Shown: positions 1-8,483 of the stretch, one piece after another
Position numbering within the stretch: the stretch's first letter is position 1
Layout of the letters: every line of letters starts with the position of its first letter
Assembly (NCBI GenBank): GCA_038326775.1
Contig: JBBQKJ010000036.1
Location: forward strand, 1 to 31,640
Direction of reading: 5' to 3'
DNA from: DYIU01 sp038326775
GTDB lineage: Bacteria; Actinomycetota; Geothermincolia; Fen-727; Anoxymicrobiaceae
Length of the DNA: 31,640 bases
The notes under the pieces: generated by a model
What the model was told of the DNA's origin: nothing
Database searches by the model: none
The model's input: only the letters and a program-made list of their open reading frames with translations
Translations under genes and position numbers: made by a program

Positions 1-2
1 AG

Positions 3-101
3 CGCTTCGTGAAAGCTGCTCCAAGACCGCTGGAACTGCCGGAAGCGGTCTGGATCAACAAGCCGGAACGAGAAGCGGAAAGCGAGGTGGTGCTACAGTA
101 A
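3..101 (+). CDS. Transposase, C-terminal end only (cut by window edge)
   Basis: An open frame enters from the left edge and stops at TAA 99-101, giving about 32 residues that include PRPLELPEAVWINKPE. This looks like the basic, proline-containing tail after the integrase core of DDE transposases. The assignment rests on that tail and on what follows: a possible insertion-sequence end at 116-135, then a second, broken transposase gene on the other strand. No catalytic residue lies inside the window, so the family cannot be fixed. Confidence 0.45.
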   Translation, partial: RFVKAAPRPLELPEAVWINKPEREAESEVVLQ

Positions 102-103
102 AC

Positions 104-653
104 TCAGAAGGTAGGTGTCTCAAAATCGTTGACACGCTCCGCTGCGTCGAACCCGCACAGAGACGCGAAGGAGGGGTTGCGGTTGAGCTCTCTCCAGATG
201 CTCTCGGCGTTCGGCTCGCAGTCGTACAGAGGCGAGATGAGGAAGGCGGCGAGCAGGGGGGTGGAAGTCGTAGGCGGGAAAGCCCCCGGTCCCGGGGGAG
301 TCGTCCTCGCACCGGGCAAGCTCTTCCTCCGCCACGAAGAAGAGTTTGGCCGTGCACTTGAGTGGACGGCCCCTCTTTTTCTTGATCTGGCCCTTTGCCT
401 TTTTGGTCTGTCTCTTGAGGTGGCGGAAGCGCGCATCCTCATATCTCTTTCTCACCGGTTCGAACACCTCCCAGGGGAACTCTTGCGCCACCGGCCCGGG
501 GTTCACCGCGATGTCGGACAGGGAAAGAATGGAATCATCGAGCGCCATCTGGTATGTTCTCAATCGAAGTCTCCCTTTGTTTGTGGATTTTACGAACTCG
601 CAAGAGCTCGTCTTGTTTTTCAACTGTGAATTCGCAGACTCGGGAGGCTTCAC
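104..653 (-). pseudogene. Broken transposase, N-terminal part (DUF772-like), frameshifted
   Basis: Two minus-strand frames together give one transposase-like N-terminus. The first (from 653, or from an internal ATG at 548) carries a basic KKKRGRPLKC segment and runs through GTGGFPAYDF. The second continues as LLAAFLISPLYDCEPNAE and IWRELNRNPSFASLCGFD, which resembles the helical N-terminal domain (DUF772) of IS5/IS1182-type transposases. The switch falls at a run of six G on the + strand (256-261), so a one-base indel explains it. Coding sense is lost near 116-135 at the end of the left insertion sequence. The catalytic domain is missing, so this is a remnant that could not act as a transposase. 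Confidence 0.55.
116..135. repeat. Possible terminal sequence of the left insertion sequence
   Basis: TGTCTCAAAATCGTTGACAC lies 14 bases after the transposase stop. It begins with TGT, and GTGTC (115-119) and GACAC (131-135) are complementary. It falls where the neighbouring minus-strand transposase remnant loses its coding sense, so it plausibly marks the right end of the element whose transposase ends at 101. The other end is outside the window, so the inverted repeat cannot be confirmed. Confidence 0.3.
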
Positions 654-889
654 CTTTTGAAAAAGGCTTGAAACAGGGATATCTTGAGGTTGGCCGTTAA
701 TGGAACGGCGGGTTGGCCAGCCTGAAGGCCGGGTAGCTCATGGCAGGTTCGTAAAGACTTCTGTGATCTCAGGTGCTAGGATCGGCTTGAGGACGCGGAA
801 TTCCGAGTTTTGTCCGATGCTCTCAGATTGTGATACTGTTAAGGAGCACCACCGGGGCTGAGGATAGATGCCAATTAGGATGGAGAACA

Positions 890-1693
890 ATGCCATTGTA
901 CAGGGCAAGAGACCACTATCGTAACGACATTGCAGCGACATACATCGAGCAGCGTACCCTTGAGCCCCAATGGCACGTAGAACAGGAAGTAATTGATAGA
1001 TTGCTACATAAATACGCAAGTAGAGGAGAAGCTATACTAGATGCTCCAATCGGCACCGGGAGGTTCATCCCACTCTACTTAGACATAGGACTGCATGTCT
1101 ATGGTATGGACATTTCTGATGATATGCTTAACGAAGCAAGAAAATCCCTAGAAGGCTCGCAAGACCAAGCCCACTTGATAATAGGTGACATTGAGACGAT
1201 TACCCTGTCCGACGACATAGTTGACCATGTCATTTGCACACGCTTCTTAAACTGGGTTCCTACTACGATAGTCGGCCGTGTTCTTGGCGAATTCGCTAGA
1301 GTAAGCCGAGGCAAAGTCATTGTTGAAGTGCGTGTGGGGAGCATGCAAGGAGCTTTTCGCAGGTTGACGAAGTCGCTGACTAACAGTAAAAGACTAACGA
1401 AGAGCGTTTTTGCCAGCCCCAATAAACTTGCTGACTACGTCTTGAGATTGATCAGGGCGGCATTCAATAAGCTCGCATCGGGCGATGCAACAGGGTCAGG
1501 AAGTATTAGCCAAACGCACAAACAGAATAGGATCATGGAACTCATTTCAAACAATGGCCTCCAGGTAGTCGAAGAGCTGACACTGGACGAGTCTTACTAC
1601 AATCCTCGTTGGATAAGCCGCCCTCTAAAGGTCTTTGTGCTCCAACGTGCAGCGATTGGGCCTGCGAAGGAGGATTCTGCCACCACGTTATGA
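890..1693 (+). CDS. Class I SAM-dependent methyltransferase
   Basis: A protein of 267 residues starting at ATG 890, with GGATGGAG just upstream; the frame is open to 830, but that earlier start has no ribosome site. Motif I of Rossmann-fold methyltransferases is visible as ILDAPIGTGRFIPLYLDIG, followed by GMDISDDMLNEAR (acidic end of strand 2) and a later VDHVICTRFLNWVP segment (motif IV/post-IV region). It should transfer a methyl group from S-adenosylmethionine to a small acceptor. The place beside a glycan operon suggests a sugar or lipid-linked intermediate, but nothing in the sequence shows the substrate. It converges on the next gene, and the two stops overlap by six bases. Base composition is clearly more AT-rich than the genes from 8484 on, which suggests transfer as part of the glycan block. 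Confidence 0.8.
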   Translation: MPLYRARDHYRNDIAATYIEQRTLEPQWHVEQEVIDRLLHKYASRGEAILDAPIGTGRFIPLYLDIGLHVYGMDISDDMLNEARKSLEGSQDQAHLIIGDIETITLSDDIVDHVICTRFLNWVPTTIVGRVLGEFARVSRGKVIVEVRVGSMQGAFRRLTKSLTNSKRLTKSVFASPNKLADYVLRLIRAAFNKLASGDATGSGSISQTHKQNRIMELISNNGLQVVEELTLDESYYNPRWISRPLKVFVLQRAAIGPAKEDSATTL

Positions 1694-3469
1694 AATGAGG
1701 TCACGCAAACGAATGACCACTGGCCGGAATGCGTCATGCCGTTGCAGTAATGACAAGGCAAGGAATCGCAGGAGCTCGATAAATCTTTCGCTGAGCAGAA
1801 TGTTTCCAGTTATCACTATTGGAGCTGCGTACCACGGTCTGCCGCGTAGTTCCTTCCATATCCCAATGTGAACGCGAATGAAATGATACCAGTCCCTCGG
1901 TTTTACTCTGCCAGCTAGCACTTCACACATGTATCTTAAGAACCCCAGTTTACTTCCCCTACCCAGATAACGATGTCTTTCCAATGCCCTTCTATTGCTC
2001 AGTAACACCCCGTATAGACCACGCAGAACGACGGTCTTTATCTCAAGATCCTCATCCCATTCCCACTCATCATCGACAAATACGATTTCGCCAGATCTGT
2101 CCAGGACCAGATTCTGCGGAATAGCTTCCAGATATCGCCCGCTGATAACTCCTTGGGCATCTTCCTCCTGGTGGGAGATCAGGTATCCCACCCATTTCTG
2201 TAGAAGCTCAACTAGTCCCTGGGTGTCGATCTCATCCTTTGCTAACTGCTTCTTGATAAGGAGAAGAAGGTTCTCTCCCTCGATCCATAGGGAGGATTCC
2301 TGTTTCATGGGAAATCGTAGTACCCCATCAGAACGCGACGCTTCTGGATAGAGCTGAATCCTAGTCTTGATGGGAGTGCCCGTATCGAACCCCTTGTACA
2401 GGGTCATATTCCAGAACCGCCGGGATCTCTTTGTTGCGAATGATATTGCCTCCCAAGAAGCCGTTACCTCTGCGCGCTCTTCCTGCTTGCCAGCAATAAC
2501 GAAGAAGGAATTGGCGTATTGAGGGATTAACCGGTTCCTACCCAGTTCCAACCATGCTAACTGCTCATCGCAAATTGGCGTATAGGCTGGATTCCCGTAT
2601 GACCTGCTCTTGTATCCTGCTACAACTGAACTGACGTCGTGCTGGCCGGAAAGAATCGATTCGGAAAAAATTGCTTCCGTGAGTTTATGATCAGGAACTG
2701 GATAGAAATACTCGATTGTCCTGAAGCCAGACTCCTTCAACATCCTTGTTAGGTCTGCTCTTCCGAACGTTCTGATATTCCCACCTGTTCTTGGATAGCC
2801 CTGTACACCTTCAAAGGCCAGGTCAGTATGGTCTTCTGAGTGCCCTATCAGGTACTTGAGGCCGAATTGGTTCTCAATAGCCAGCAGTAGAGTGCCTCCC
2901 GAGTCCAAGGCGTCATGCATTAGTTCAAGCGCTTTCTGGAAAGGGTTCCCTGCGCGAAAATACATAGGAGCGTATTCAAGAAATCCAATGCACGCAACCA
3001 AATCGAAGCTTCCTCTGGGTCTCAGCTCATAATAGGAAGCTGACACTGCATGAACATTCGTGAGATCCCTTGTTCTGAGCGCCGCTATCCCGGCTCTTCT
3101 CATGTTCTCTTCAACCGATATGATTCGGGCCCCAGGCATCAGTTCACCGAGACATCTGGAAATGACGCCACATCCGCACCCGACTTCCAGTACTTCCTTG
3201 ACGCTTTCTGCATAGTCAAATGCACTCAGAAGTCGAGCTCGTTTTGAGGAAAGATGATACTCAGAAAATAGCCCCCTGATGCTGCTCTGGAGTTCATCTG
3301 AATCAGAACTTAGATCACTCGCATTAACGAGTATTTCCTCCAAATGCTTTTCTTGCACTGAATCATTTGTATGGCCTTCCTCTTGATTTCCATTGAGCGA
3401 GAATATCCCTTGGCTAGCCACATACTGGAATTGCGCACCAAGAAGAGTATTAAGCGATCGGACATCCAT
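1688..3469 (-). CDS. Methyltransferase with C-terminal kinase-like domain
   Basis: A protein of 593 residues starting at ATG 3469, with GGAGG about ten bases upstream. Residues about 75-270 form a SAM methyltransferase: motif I is VLEVGCGCGVISRCLGEL, then IISVEENMRRAG and FDLVACIGFLEYAP. Residues about 350-590 are a second module. It contains EAIPQNLVLDRSGEIVFVDD followed by EWEWDEDL, which resembles the catalytic loop and the metal-binding Asp segment of aminoglycoside-phosphotransferase or lipopolysaccharide-kinase folds. The usual catalytic HxD aspartate is not evident: Glu-Ala stands near that position. Family knowledge: WbdD of E. coli O9a couples a methyltransferase and a kinase to cap polymannose chains. 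A similar chain-capping or phosphomethyl role is inference only. This is the last gene of the minus-strand glycan operon. Confidence 0.7.
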   Translation of the reverse strand: MDVRSLNTLLGAQFQYVASQGIFSLNGNQEEGHTNDSVQEKHLEEILVNASDLSSDSDELQSSIRGLFSEYHLSSKRARLLSAFDYAESVKEVLEVGCGCGVISRCLGELMPGARIISVEENMRRAGIAALRTRDLTNVHAVSASYYELRPRGSFDLVACIGFLEYAPMYFRAGNPFQKALELMHDALDSGGTLLLAIENQFGLKYLIGHSEDHTDLAFEGVQGYPRTGGNIRTFGRADLTRMLKESGFRTIEYFYPVPDHKLTEAIFSESILSGQHDVSSVVAGYKSRSYGNPAYTPICDEQLAWLELGRNRLIPQYANSFFVIAGKQEERAEVTASWEAISFATKRSRRFWNMTLYKGFDTGTPIKTRIQLYPEASRSDGVLRFPMKQESSLWIEGENLLLLIKKQLAKDEIDTQGLVELLQKWVGYLISHQEEDAQGVISGRYLEAIPQNLVLDRSGEIVFVDDEWEWDEDLEIKTVVLRGLYGVLLSNRRALERHRYLGRGSKLGFLRYMCEVLAGRVKPRDWYHFIRVHIGIWKELRGRPWYAAPIVITGNILLSERFIELLRFLALSLLQRHDAFRPVVIRLRDLIS

Positions 3470-3530
3470 TATTTATGGGCCTCCACTACCATTCCTCGCA
3501 CTTCGATAGCTCTTATGACTACATACTTTG

Positions 3531-4793
3531 CTAAATTGTATCTAGCGACCACTTTGGACCTTTCGCCTCGGCGATTTGCTCCAACATATCCGCGAATCCC
3601 ACATATAACTTATCTTCGAGGAAGTATGATTCGAACACTGCTTGCGCCTTGTGCGACATATCCATATAGGCGCGACGATCGCCGATTAAAAACCGAACGA
3701 AATCCGCCAGCGAATCCGGGTCCGCGGTCCCCATGTTGATACCGATCTTCTCTATCTCGATCAGGTCCTTCAGGTCGCCTTGATATGAGGATGCCACCGG
3801 TAGCCCTGCCGAGAGATACATGCATGCTTTGTTTGGAAATATCGTGGAGTTCTTCGAGTAGGGGCAAATGCCTATGCTCGACTTCATCAGCAGTGCGTCA
3901 ATCTCGTTCTGGTTCAGCCATCCGACGAAAAAGACATTCTTGCTTTCCTTGAACTCGATTCTTGCTCGCTCGTACAGGTCCCCGTAGCCGGTGAATACGA
4001 ACGCGATGTCGCTGTTCCCAAATCGCTTGGCGCATTCGGTCATCACAGTGGGACCCTGGGACTCGCTGAAGGTACCAATGTATGTTACAACTTGCCGGTT
4101 ATCCAGCTTTTCGAGGACTTCTCGGAACTCCGCCCTTAGGTTATCCATACCGGCGCCAGCTTCCAGCCTGTGGTATCCGAGATAGAAGACCCTGTCCGCC
4201 TCTGACCTCTGGCGATTCCCGCATCTGAGTCCCCACTCGAGAAATGAATTCGAGACAGCGGTCAGGCCATCAGCCTTACTCATGGCCTTCTTGACCATTC
4301 TGAAGTCGTTGAAGAGAAGCATTCTGCCGAGGAAGCTGAGGCGCTCGGGGAGGCTGTCCACGATAATATCGGGCCAGAGGTCTCGGATATCCACTACTAC
4401 CGGTACCCAGTTCGCCCCGGCATATTTCACGCATTGGTAAGCCAGGTCGTGAGGAGGAAGAGAGGCGACTATGACATCGGGTTTGTCCTGGGCTTTCGCC
4501 TGTTTCCTAAACTTCCAAGCCATGACTCTGTGGTCCAAGTATCGAGCAAGGGAGATGTTCTTCTTGTAGCCAGTGCCCTTTAAGAGATTAACCTTGATGT
4601 TCTCTCTTTGAACAAGGTCACCATCGGACTTGATAGCCCACTTCTTGGCATTGTGGTCGAACGCGCTAACCCAAAGGACAACTTCATGACCCCTCCTCGC
4701 CAACTCTTCGGCGAGGAGATTGCTGCGCATTTTTCTCTCATCGCCTATTATAAGGAGGGGTTCACCTATCTGGATAATCCAGACCTTCAGCAT
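3531..4793 (-). CDS. Glycosyltransferase family 4 (GT-B fold)
   Basis: A protein of 420 residues, ATG at 4793 with GAAGG eight bases upstream. The N-terminal Rossmann half has MRSNLLAEELARRGHEVVLW, typical of GT4 enzymes of the WbuB/WcaI kind. The linker region contains VDIRDLWPDIIVDSLP. The C-terminal half has VVTYIGTFSESQGP, AFVFTGYGDL and the donor-site stretch FPNKACMYLSAGLPVASS. It should add a sugar from a nucleotide donor to a lipid-linked glycan at the cytoplasmic membrane face. It follows the aminotransferase gene by 19 bases and belongs to the same operon. It is the only clear elongating glycosyltransferase in the window, so a multi-sugar repeat unit would need others elsewhere. Donor and linkage cannot be read from sequence. 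Confidence 0.85.
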   Translation of the reverse strand: MLKVWIIQIGEPLLIIGDERKMRSNLLAEELARRGHEVVLWVSAFDHNAKKWAIKSDGDLVQRENIKVNLLKGTGYKKNISLARYLDHRVMAWKFRKQAKAQDKPDVIVASLPPHDLAYQCVKYAGANWVPVVVDIRDLWPDIIVDSLPERLSFLGRMLLFNDFRMVKKAMSKADGLTAVSNSFLEWGLRCGNRQRSEADRVFYLGYHRLEAGAGMDNLRAEFREVLEKLDNRQVVTYIGTFSESQGPTVMTECAKRFGNSDIAFVFTGYGDLYERARIEFKESKNVFFVGWLNQNEIDALLMKSSIGICPYSKNSTIFPNKACMYLSAGLPVASSYQGDLKDLIEIEKIGINMGTADPDSLADFVRFLIGDRRAYMDMSHKAQAVFESYFLEDKLYVGFADMLEQIAEAKGPKWSLDTI

Positions 4794-4812
4794 GTGTTTG
4801 CCTTCGACAGTT

Positions 4813-5919
4813 CTACCTATAAAAGCCTGCTATCGTCTCCACGGTGTGACTAAGTTGGTCGTCCCTCAAGCTTGGATACATAGGCAGCATCATCGCTTTC
4901 TTGAAATGGCTATCAGTCCGTGGAAGGCTTGAAGCCAATCCCAACGCTGCGAACTGGTGCACCGCTTTTCCTCCCCAGGGAACGGCGACCTCTATCCCGT
5001 CGTCTTTAAGGTGCTTTATGAGTCCTTCCCTGCCCTCCGCCTCCAGTTCGTAGTTCTGGAAGACGTCATAGTGGTCACCGTCCTCCACAGGCTTCGGGGG
5101 AAGTCTCAGTTCCCCTACGACAGACAGGCCTTCGTGATATTTGCGCGCAATTTCCCTCCTGCGTTGAATCGCACCCTTAAGTCGTTGCAGTTTGAACCTG
5201 AGGAAAGCCGCATGCATGTTGTCCATCCTGCTGTTCTGGCCCCAGAACATGACCTTGCCGTGCTCTCCTCTTCCATGGTTTCTCATCATCTTCAACTTGG
5301 AAGCAAGCTCTTCATCTGTGACAATTGCGCCTGCGTCACCAAAGGTACCGAGCAGTTTGGCGGGGTAGAAGCTGAAGCAGCCGGCAAGACCAAAGGTGCC
5401 AGCGCCTTTTCCCTTGTATTTCGCACCGATAGCCTGGGCGGCGTCTTCAATGATGACGAGCCCGCGCTCACGGGCGATTTCGACGAGTCTTTCCATCTTT
5501 GAGCAGACGCGGCCGTTCAGGTGCACCGGCAGGAGCGCCTTTGTCCTGGGAGTTATCAGCTCTTCGACGGTGTCCACGTCCATATTGTGGTCGTCGGCGA
5601 TATCCGCGAAGACCGGCTTCGCTCCAAGGAACTTGATAACCTCTATGGTCGCTACGAAAGTGTGCGACACCGATATGACCTCATCGCCCAGCCCGATGCC
5701 GGCAGCGTAGAGCGAGAGTAGTAATCCGTCGGTGCAGTTGCCAACCCCGATGGCGTGCTTTGCTCCGATGAACGAAGCAAACTCCTCTTCAAATCGCTTA
5801 ACTTCCTCGCCGAGGATGAATGCGCCCTTACCGCAGACTTCCCTGAATATCCTTGTGTACTCCTCTTCATATTCCTTGAACAGAAACGGATAATCAAAGA
5901 ACTTGACTTCTGTATGCAT
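4813..5919 (-). CDS. DegT/DnrJ/EryC1-family PLP-dependent sugar aminotransferase
   Basis: A protein of about 368 residues. The ATG at 5919 is preferred; a TTG at 5928 overlaps the upstream stop and would add three residues. The fold-type I signature is complete: GNCTDGLLLSLYAAGIG (phosphate-binding loop), VISVSHTFVATIEVI, VIIEDAAQAIGAKYKGK with the cofactor-contacting Asp159, and CFSFYPAKLLGTFGDAGAI with the Schiff-base Lys188. Length matches the family. Such enzymes usually move an amino group from glutamate to a keto-sugar nucleotide; some relatives act as dehydratases. It lies directly after the two transketolase subunits in one transcription unit, so its keto substrate may be made by them or modified by them. 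That coupling is inference. Confidence 0.88.
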   Translation of the reverse strand: MHTEVKFFDYPFLFKEYEEEYTRIFREVCGKGAFILGEEVKRFEEEFASFIGAKHAIGVGNCTDGLLLSLYAAGIGLGDEVISVSHTFVATIEVIKFLGAKPVFADIADDHNMDVDTVEELITPRTKALLPVHLNGRVCSKMERLVEIARERGLVIIEDAAQAIGAKYKGKGAGTFGLAGCFSFYPAKLLGTFGDAGAIVTDEELASKLKMMRNHGRGEHGKVMFWGQNSRMDNMHAAFLRFKLQRLKGAIQRRREIARKYHEGLSVVGELRLPPKPVEDGDHYDVFQNYELEAEGREGLIKHLKDDGIEVAVPWGGKAVHQFAALGLASSLPRTDSHFKKAMMLPMYPSLRDDQLSHTVETIAGFYR

Positions 5920-5924
5920 CTTTC

Positions 5925-6839
5925 TCAAATCATCTCTTTCTTAACTTTCTCGGCAACCAATTCCGGTGTAAGGCCGTGTCTTTCCCTCTGGTATTCGGCC
6001 CGACCAACGTACGCTTTCGTCCTGTCTATTCCCAGCCTCCGAACCTTGCCTGTGTAATCCATCTCCGCTGCCAGCTCCGCAATTGCCGAACCCAAACCCC
6101 CCTCATACTGGTGTTCCTCCACCACCAGTATCAGGTTGTTGGTCTTGAACAGCTCGGCCATGGCTTCGACGTCAAGCGGCTTGATGGTGTGAACATTTGC
6201 AAGCGTAGGGCTTATACCCTCATCTGAGAGTAGGTCCATCGCCTGCAAGGCGGTGCTTACGGTCCTGCCGTAGGACAGCAGGGCCACGTCCTCGCCCTTT
6301 CGCAAGACCGATATCTTCCCTATCTCAATCTCGGGCACGCTGTCGTGGACTGTGGGCTCGTTGGTATGTCCCAGGCGGATATACATCGGCCCCCGATGGT
6401 CCGCCGACAGCTCTGCGAAGCGCTCAGCTTCGTAGCGGTCCGCTGGCGCCACGATGGTCATGTTTGGAAGGGTCCGCATAAGCGCGATGTCCTCGAGCCC
6501 GTGGTGAGTTATGCCCTCCAGGCCGTAAGCGAACCCACCGCCCGCTCCGACCAACCTCACGTCGAGGTCGTGGTAAGCGACGTCAATCCGTATCTGCTCG
6601 AACGGACGCATGACCAGGAACGGTATTATCGAATAGCAGTAGGGTTTCTTACCTGAGAGGGCAAGCCCCGATGCGATGCCTATCATGTTTGACTCGGCTA
6701 CGCCCACATCGTAGAACCTCTTGGGGTCCAGCGCGCGAAATCTGTCGAACAACTTGTATCCAAGGTCCCCAGTGAGGACCACTACGTCACCATTGTCTGC
6801 GTAGATGCTCTCCAATCTCTTGAAAAACGCCGTCCTCAT
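5925..6839 (-). CDS. Transketolase, C-terminal subunit
   Basis: A protein of 304 residues starting at ATG 6839, which overlaps the stop of the N-terminal subunit gene as ATGA. It carries the pyrimidine-binding and C-terminal domains: VGVAESNMIGIASGLALSGK contains the conserved Glu that activates thiamine diphosphate, and FVVEEH-type sequence appears as ILVVEEHQYEGGLGSAIAEL. MTIVAPADRYEAERF and PMYIRLGHTNEPT are typical of the split transketolase and 1-deoxyxylulose synthase relatives. With its partner it should move a two-carbon ketol unit between sugars. The setting inside a polysaccharide operon suggests a dedicated sugar-building role rather than central metabolism. Confidence 0.88.
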   Translation of the reverse strand: MRTAFFKRLESIYADNGDVVVLTGDLGYKLFDRFRALDPKRFYDVGVAESNMIGIASGLALSGKKPYCYSIIPFLVMRPFEQIRIDVAYHDLDVRLVGAGGGFAYGLEGITHHGLEDIALMRTLPNMTIVAPADRYEAERFAELSADHRGPMYIRLGHTNEPTVHDSVPEIEIGKISVLRKGEDVALLSYGRTVSTALQAMDLLSDEGISPTLANVHTIKPLDVEAMAELFKTNNLILVVEEHQYEGGLGSAIAELAAEMDYTGKVRRLGIDRTKAYVGRAEYQRERHGLTPELVAEKVKKEMI

Positions 6840-7654
6840 TCGGAGAGCTCCTTCAGGGCCAGTTCATACTCTCGTTCGTCGGGTGCCCTGTAGTGCCACA
6901 GTAGGTTGTCTTCCATGAAAGAGACTCCCCTGCCCTTTACGGTCTTAAGGATAATCACGTTTGGATGTTCCGCGGACAGAGCGGACAATGAGGCGCTGAT
7001 CTGGTCGACGTCGTGCCCATCGACTTCTTGCGGATGCCATCCGAACGCTTTCCATTTCTCCGAAATGGGCTCGAGGTCGATGATATCTCTCGTGTGCCCC
7101 AATGCCTGCATCCCGTTGGCGTCAACCAAGGCTATAAGGTTCGTCAGTTTGTGGTGAGCAGCAAACATCACCGCTTCCCATACGGACCCTTCGTTCAACT
7201 CACCGTCGCTCAGCAAAACGAAAACACGATGCTTTCTGCCGTCTATCGATGCAGCAAGCGCCATACCAGTTCCGATGGACAATCCGTGGCCCAACGAGCC
7301 TGTCGATACTTCTATTCCCCGGTGTAGATCAATGCTCGGGTGTTCTTCGAAGACTCCGTCGTTGACGGCAAAGGCGCACAGGTCATTTGTCGTGCAGAAT
7401 CCGAACTCGGAGAGGACAGCATAGAGCGCGGCACACGCGTGCCCTTTGCTCATTATGAACCTGTCCCTGTCAGGACTGCCCACGGTTTCCGGCGAGATAC
7501 TCATGACTCCATTGAACAGGGTGACGAGGGCCTCGACGCAGGAGAACGCCGCACCTATGTGAGGGCTCTTAGTGTCATAGACCATCTTGAGGACTGTTCT
7601 TCTTACCCTCTTTGCCATGGCCTCCGGGGCCTCGTGATCTGCTTTCTTACACAT
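6836..7654 (-). CDS. Transketolase, N-terminal subunit
   Basis: A protein of 272 residues starting at ATG 7654, five bases past the stop of the sugar transferase gene. It holds the diphosphate-binding half: HIGAAFSCVEALVTLFNGVM, RDRFIMSKGHACAALYAVL, GSLGHGLSIGTGMALAAS and the Mg/ThDP motif LLSDGELNEGSVWEA followed by LIALVDANG. The first Gly of the usual GDG is Ser here. The length is normal for the small subunit of two-gene transketolases. A full holoenzyme needs the adjacent gene, and the four-base overlap supports coupled translation. The C-terminal KGRGVSFMEDNLLWHYRAPD is also characteristic. Confidence 0.9.
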   Translation of the reverse strand: MCKKADHEAPEAMAKRVRRTVLKMVYDTKSPHIGAAFSCVEALVTLFNGVMSISPETVGSPDRDRFIMSKGHACAALYAVLSEFGFCTTNDLCAFAVNDGVFEEHPSIDLHRGIEVSTGSLGHGLSIGTGMALAASIDGRKHRVFVLLSDGELNEGSVWEAVMFAAHHKLTNLIALVDANGMQALGHTRDIIDLEPISEKWKAFGWHPQEVDGHDVDQISASLSALSAEHPNVIILKTVKGRGVSFMEDNLLWHYRAPDEREYELALKELSE

Positions 7655-7658
7655 TTCT

Positions 7659-8270
7659 CTAGTCCACCAATACTGCCTTCACAGTCTTCATCATTATCAT
7701 TGCGTCTGTCTTTAGAGACACGTTGTCGACGTAAGCGAGAGCCAACCTGAGCTTCTCTGGACGAATCTTCTCTCTGTATGCCTGGTGTGGATCGGAGCTT
7801 CCTTTCAATATCTCGCCTTCGTTTCGAAAATGGATCGACGCCCAATCTGTGATACCTGGCTTGACGCTCAGTATTCTTCTTTCCTCTTCTGAGTAGGTTT
7901 CTACCTCCGAGGGAACTTCAGGTCGGGGGCCGACAAGGCTCATCTCTCCTGTCAAGACGTTGATAAGCTGCGGGAGTTCGTCAAGCTTGTATTTCCTCAA
8001 GACCCTGCCGATTCTTGTAACCCTGGGATCATCTTCCGAAGTGGACGGACCGCCGATCTGTTCAGCGTTCATGACCATCGTCCTGAACTTGTTAATCTTA
8101 AAAGGCACCCCGTTCTTACCTGCCCTGTTGCCCCTATAGAAGGCTCCACCGCCATCTTCTTTCTTGATCTTGCATGCGATTGCCACCAGAAGAGGACCAA
8201 AGACGACCAGCCCCAGAACTGAGGCGACGATATCTAACGCTCTTTTTACGTACTTCTCGTATAACCCCAA
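7659..8270 (-). CDS. Initiating sugar-phosphate transferase (bacterial sugar transferase family)
   Basis: About 203 residues, reading GLYEKYVKRALDIVASVLGL at the N-terminus, one hydrophobic segment, then FKINKFRTMVMNAE, RVTRIGRVLRKYKLDELPQL, INVLTGEMSLVGPRPEVPSE and VKPGITDWASIHFRNEGEI. This is the PF02397 core with the Asp-Glu pair (KLDELPQ) and the GPRPE motif. The family moves a sugar phosphate from a nucleotide sugar to undecaprenyl phosphate and starts each repeat unit at the inner membrane. The TTG at 8270 is chosen because GAGGT lies about ten bases upstream and homologues start just before the membrane helix. An upstream TTG at 8348 would add 26 residues but has no ribosome site. It is the first gene of the glycan operon. 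Confidence 0.85.
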   Translation of the reverse strand: MGLYEKYVKRALDIVASVLGLVVFGPLLVAIACKIKKEDGGGAFYRGNRAGKNGVPFKINKFRTMVMNAEQIGGPSTSEDDPRVTRIGRVLRKYKLDELPQLINVLTGEMSLVGPRPEVPSEVETYSEEERRILSVKPGITDWASIHFRNEGEILKGSSDPHQAYREKIRPEKLRLALAYVDNVSLKTDAMIMMKTVKAVLVD

Positions 8271-8417
8271 GGTAACATACACCTCACATGCAGGTCGCAA
8301 GCGAACAGGACTAGAGAGCAACCCTGATTCAAGTCTGCCGTCATACAATTTGCTAGTTTAATACATGTTATCCTTATCGTCACCAGCGGTGGCGCTGATT
8401 TTTGCAACACTTACTGT

Positions 8418-8446
8418 TTGAATATTTAGAGTAAAACGCTTAGCAT
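8418..8446 (+). promoter_or_regulatory. Possible promoter for the Wzz/BY-kinase gene
   Basis: TTGAAT (8418-8423) and TAGCAT (8441-8446) are separated by 17 bases and match the housekeeping consensus at four of six positions each. They lie 38 bases upstream of the start, in the AT-rich gap between the two divergent glycan units. This is a weak match and has not been tested. Confidence 0.3.
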
Positions 8447-8483
8447 AAACGCGGTTGTAAGCTAGCAATGCTGGCGGGGAGAC

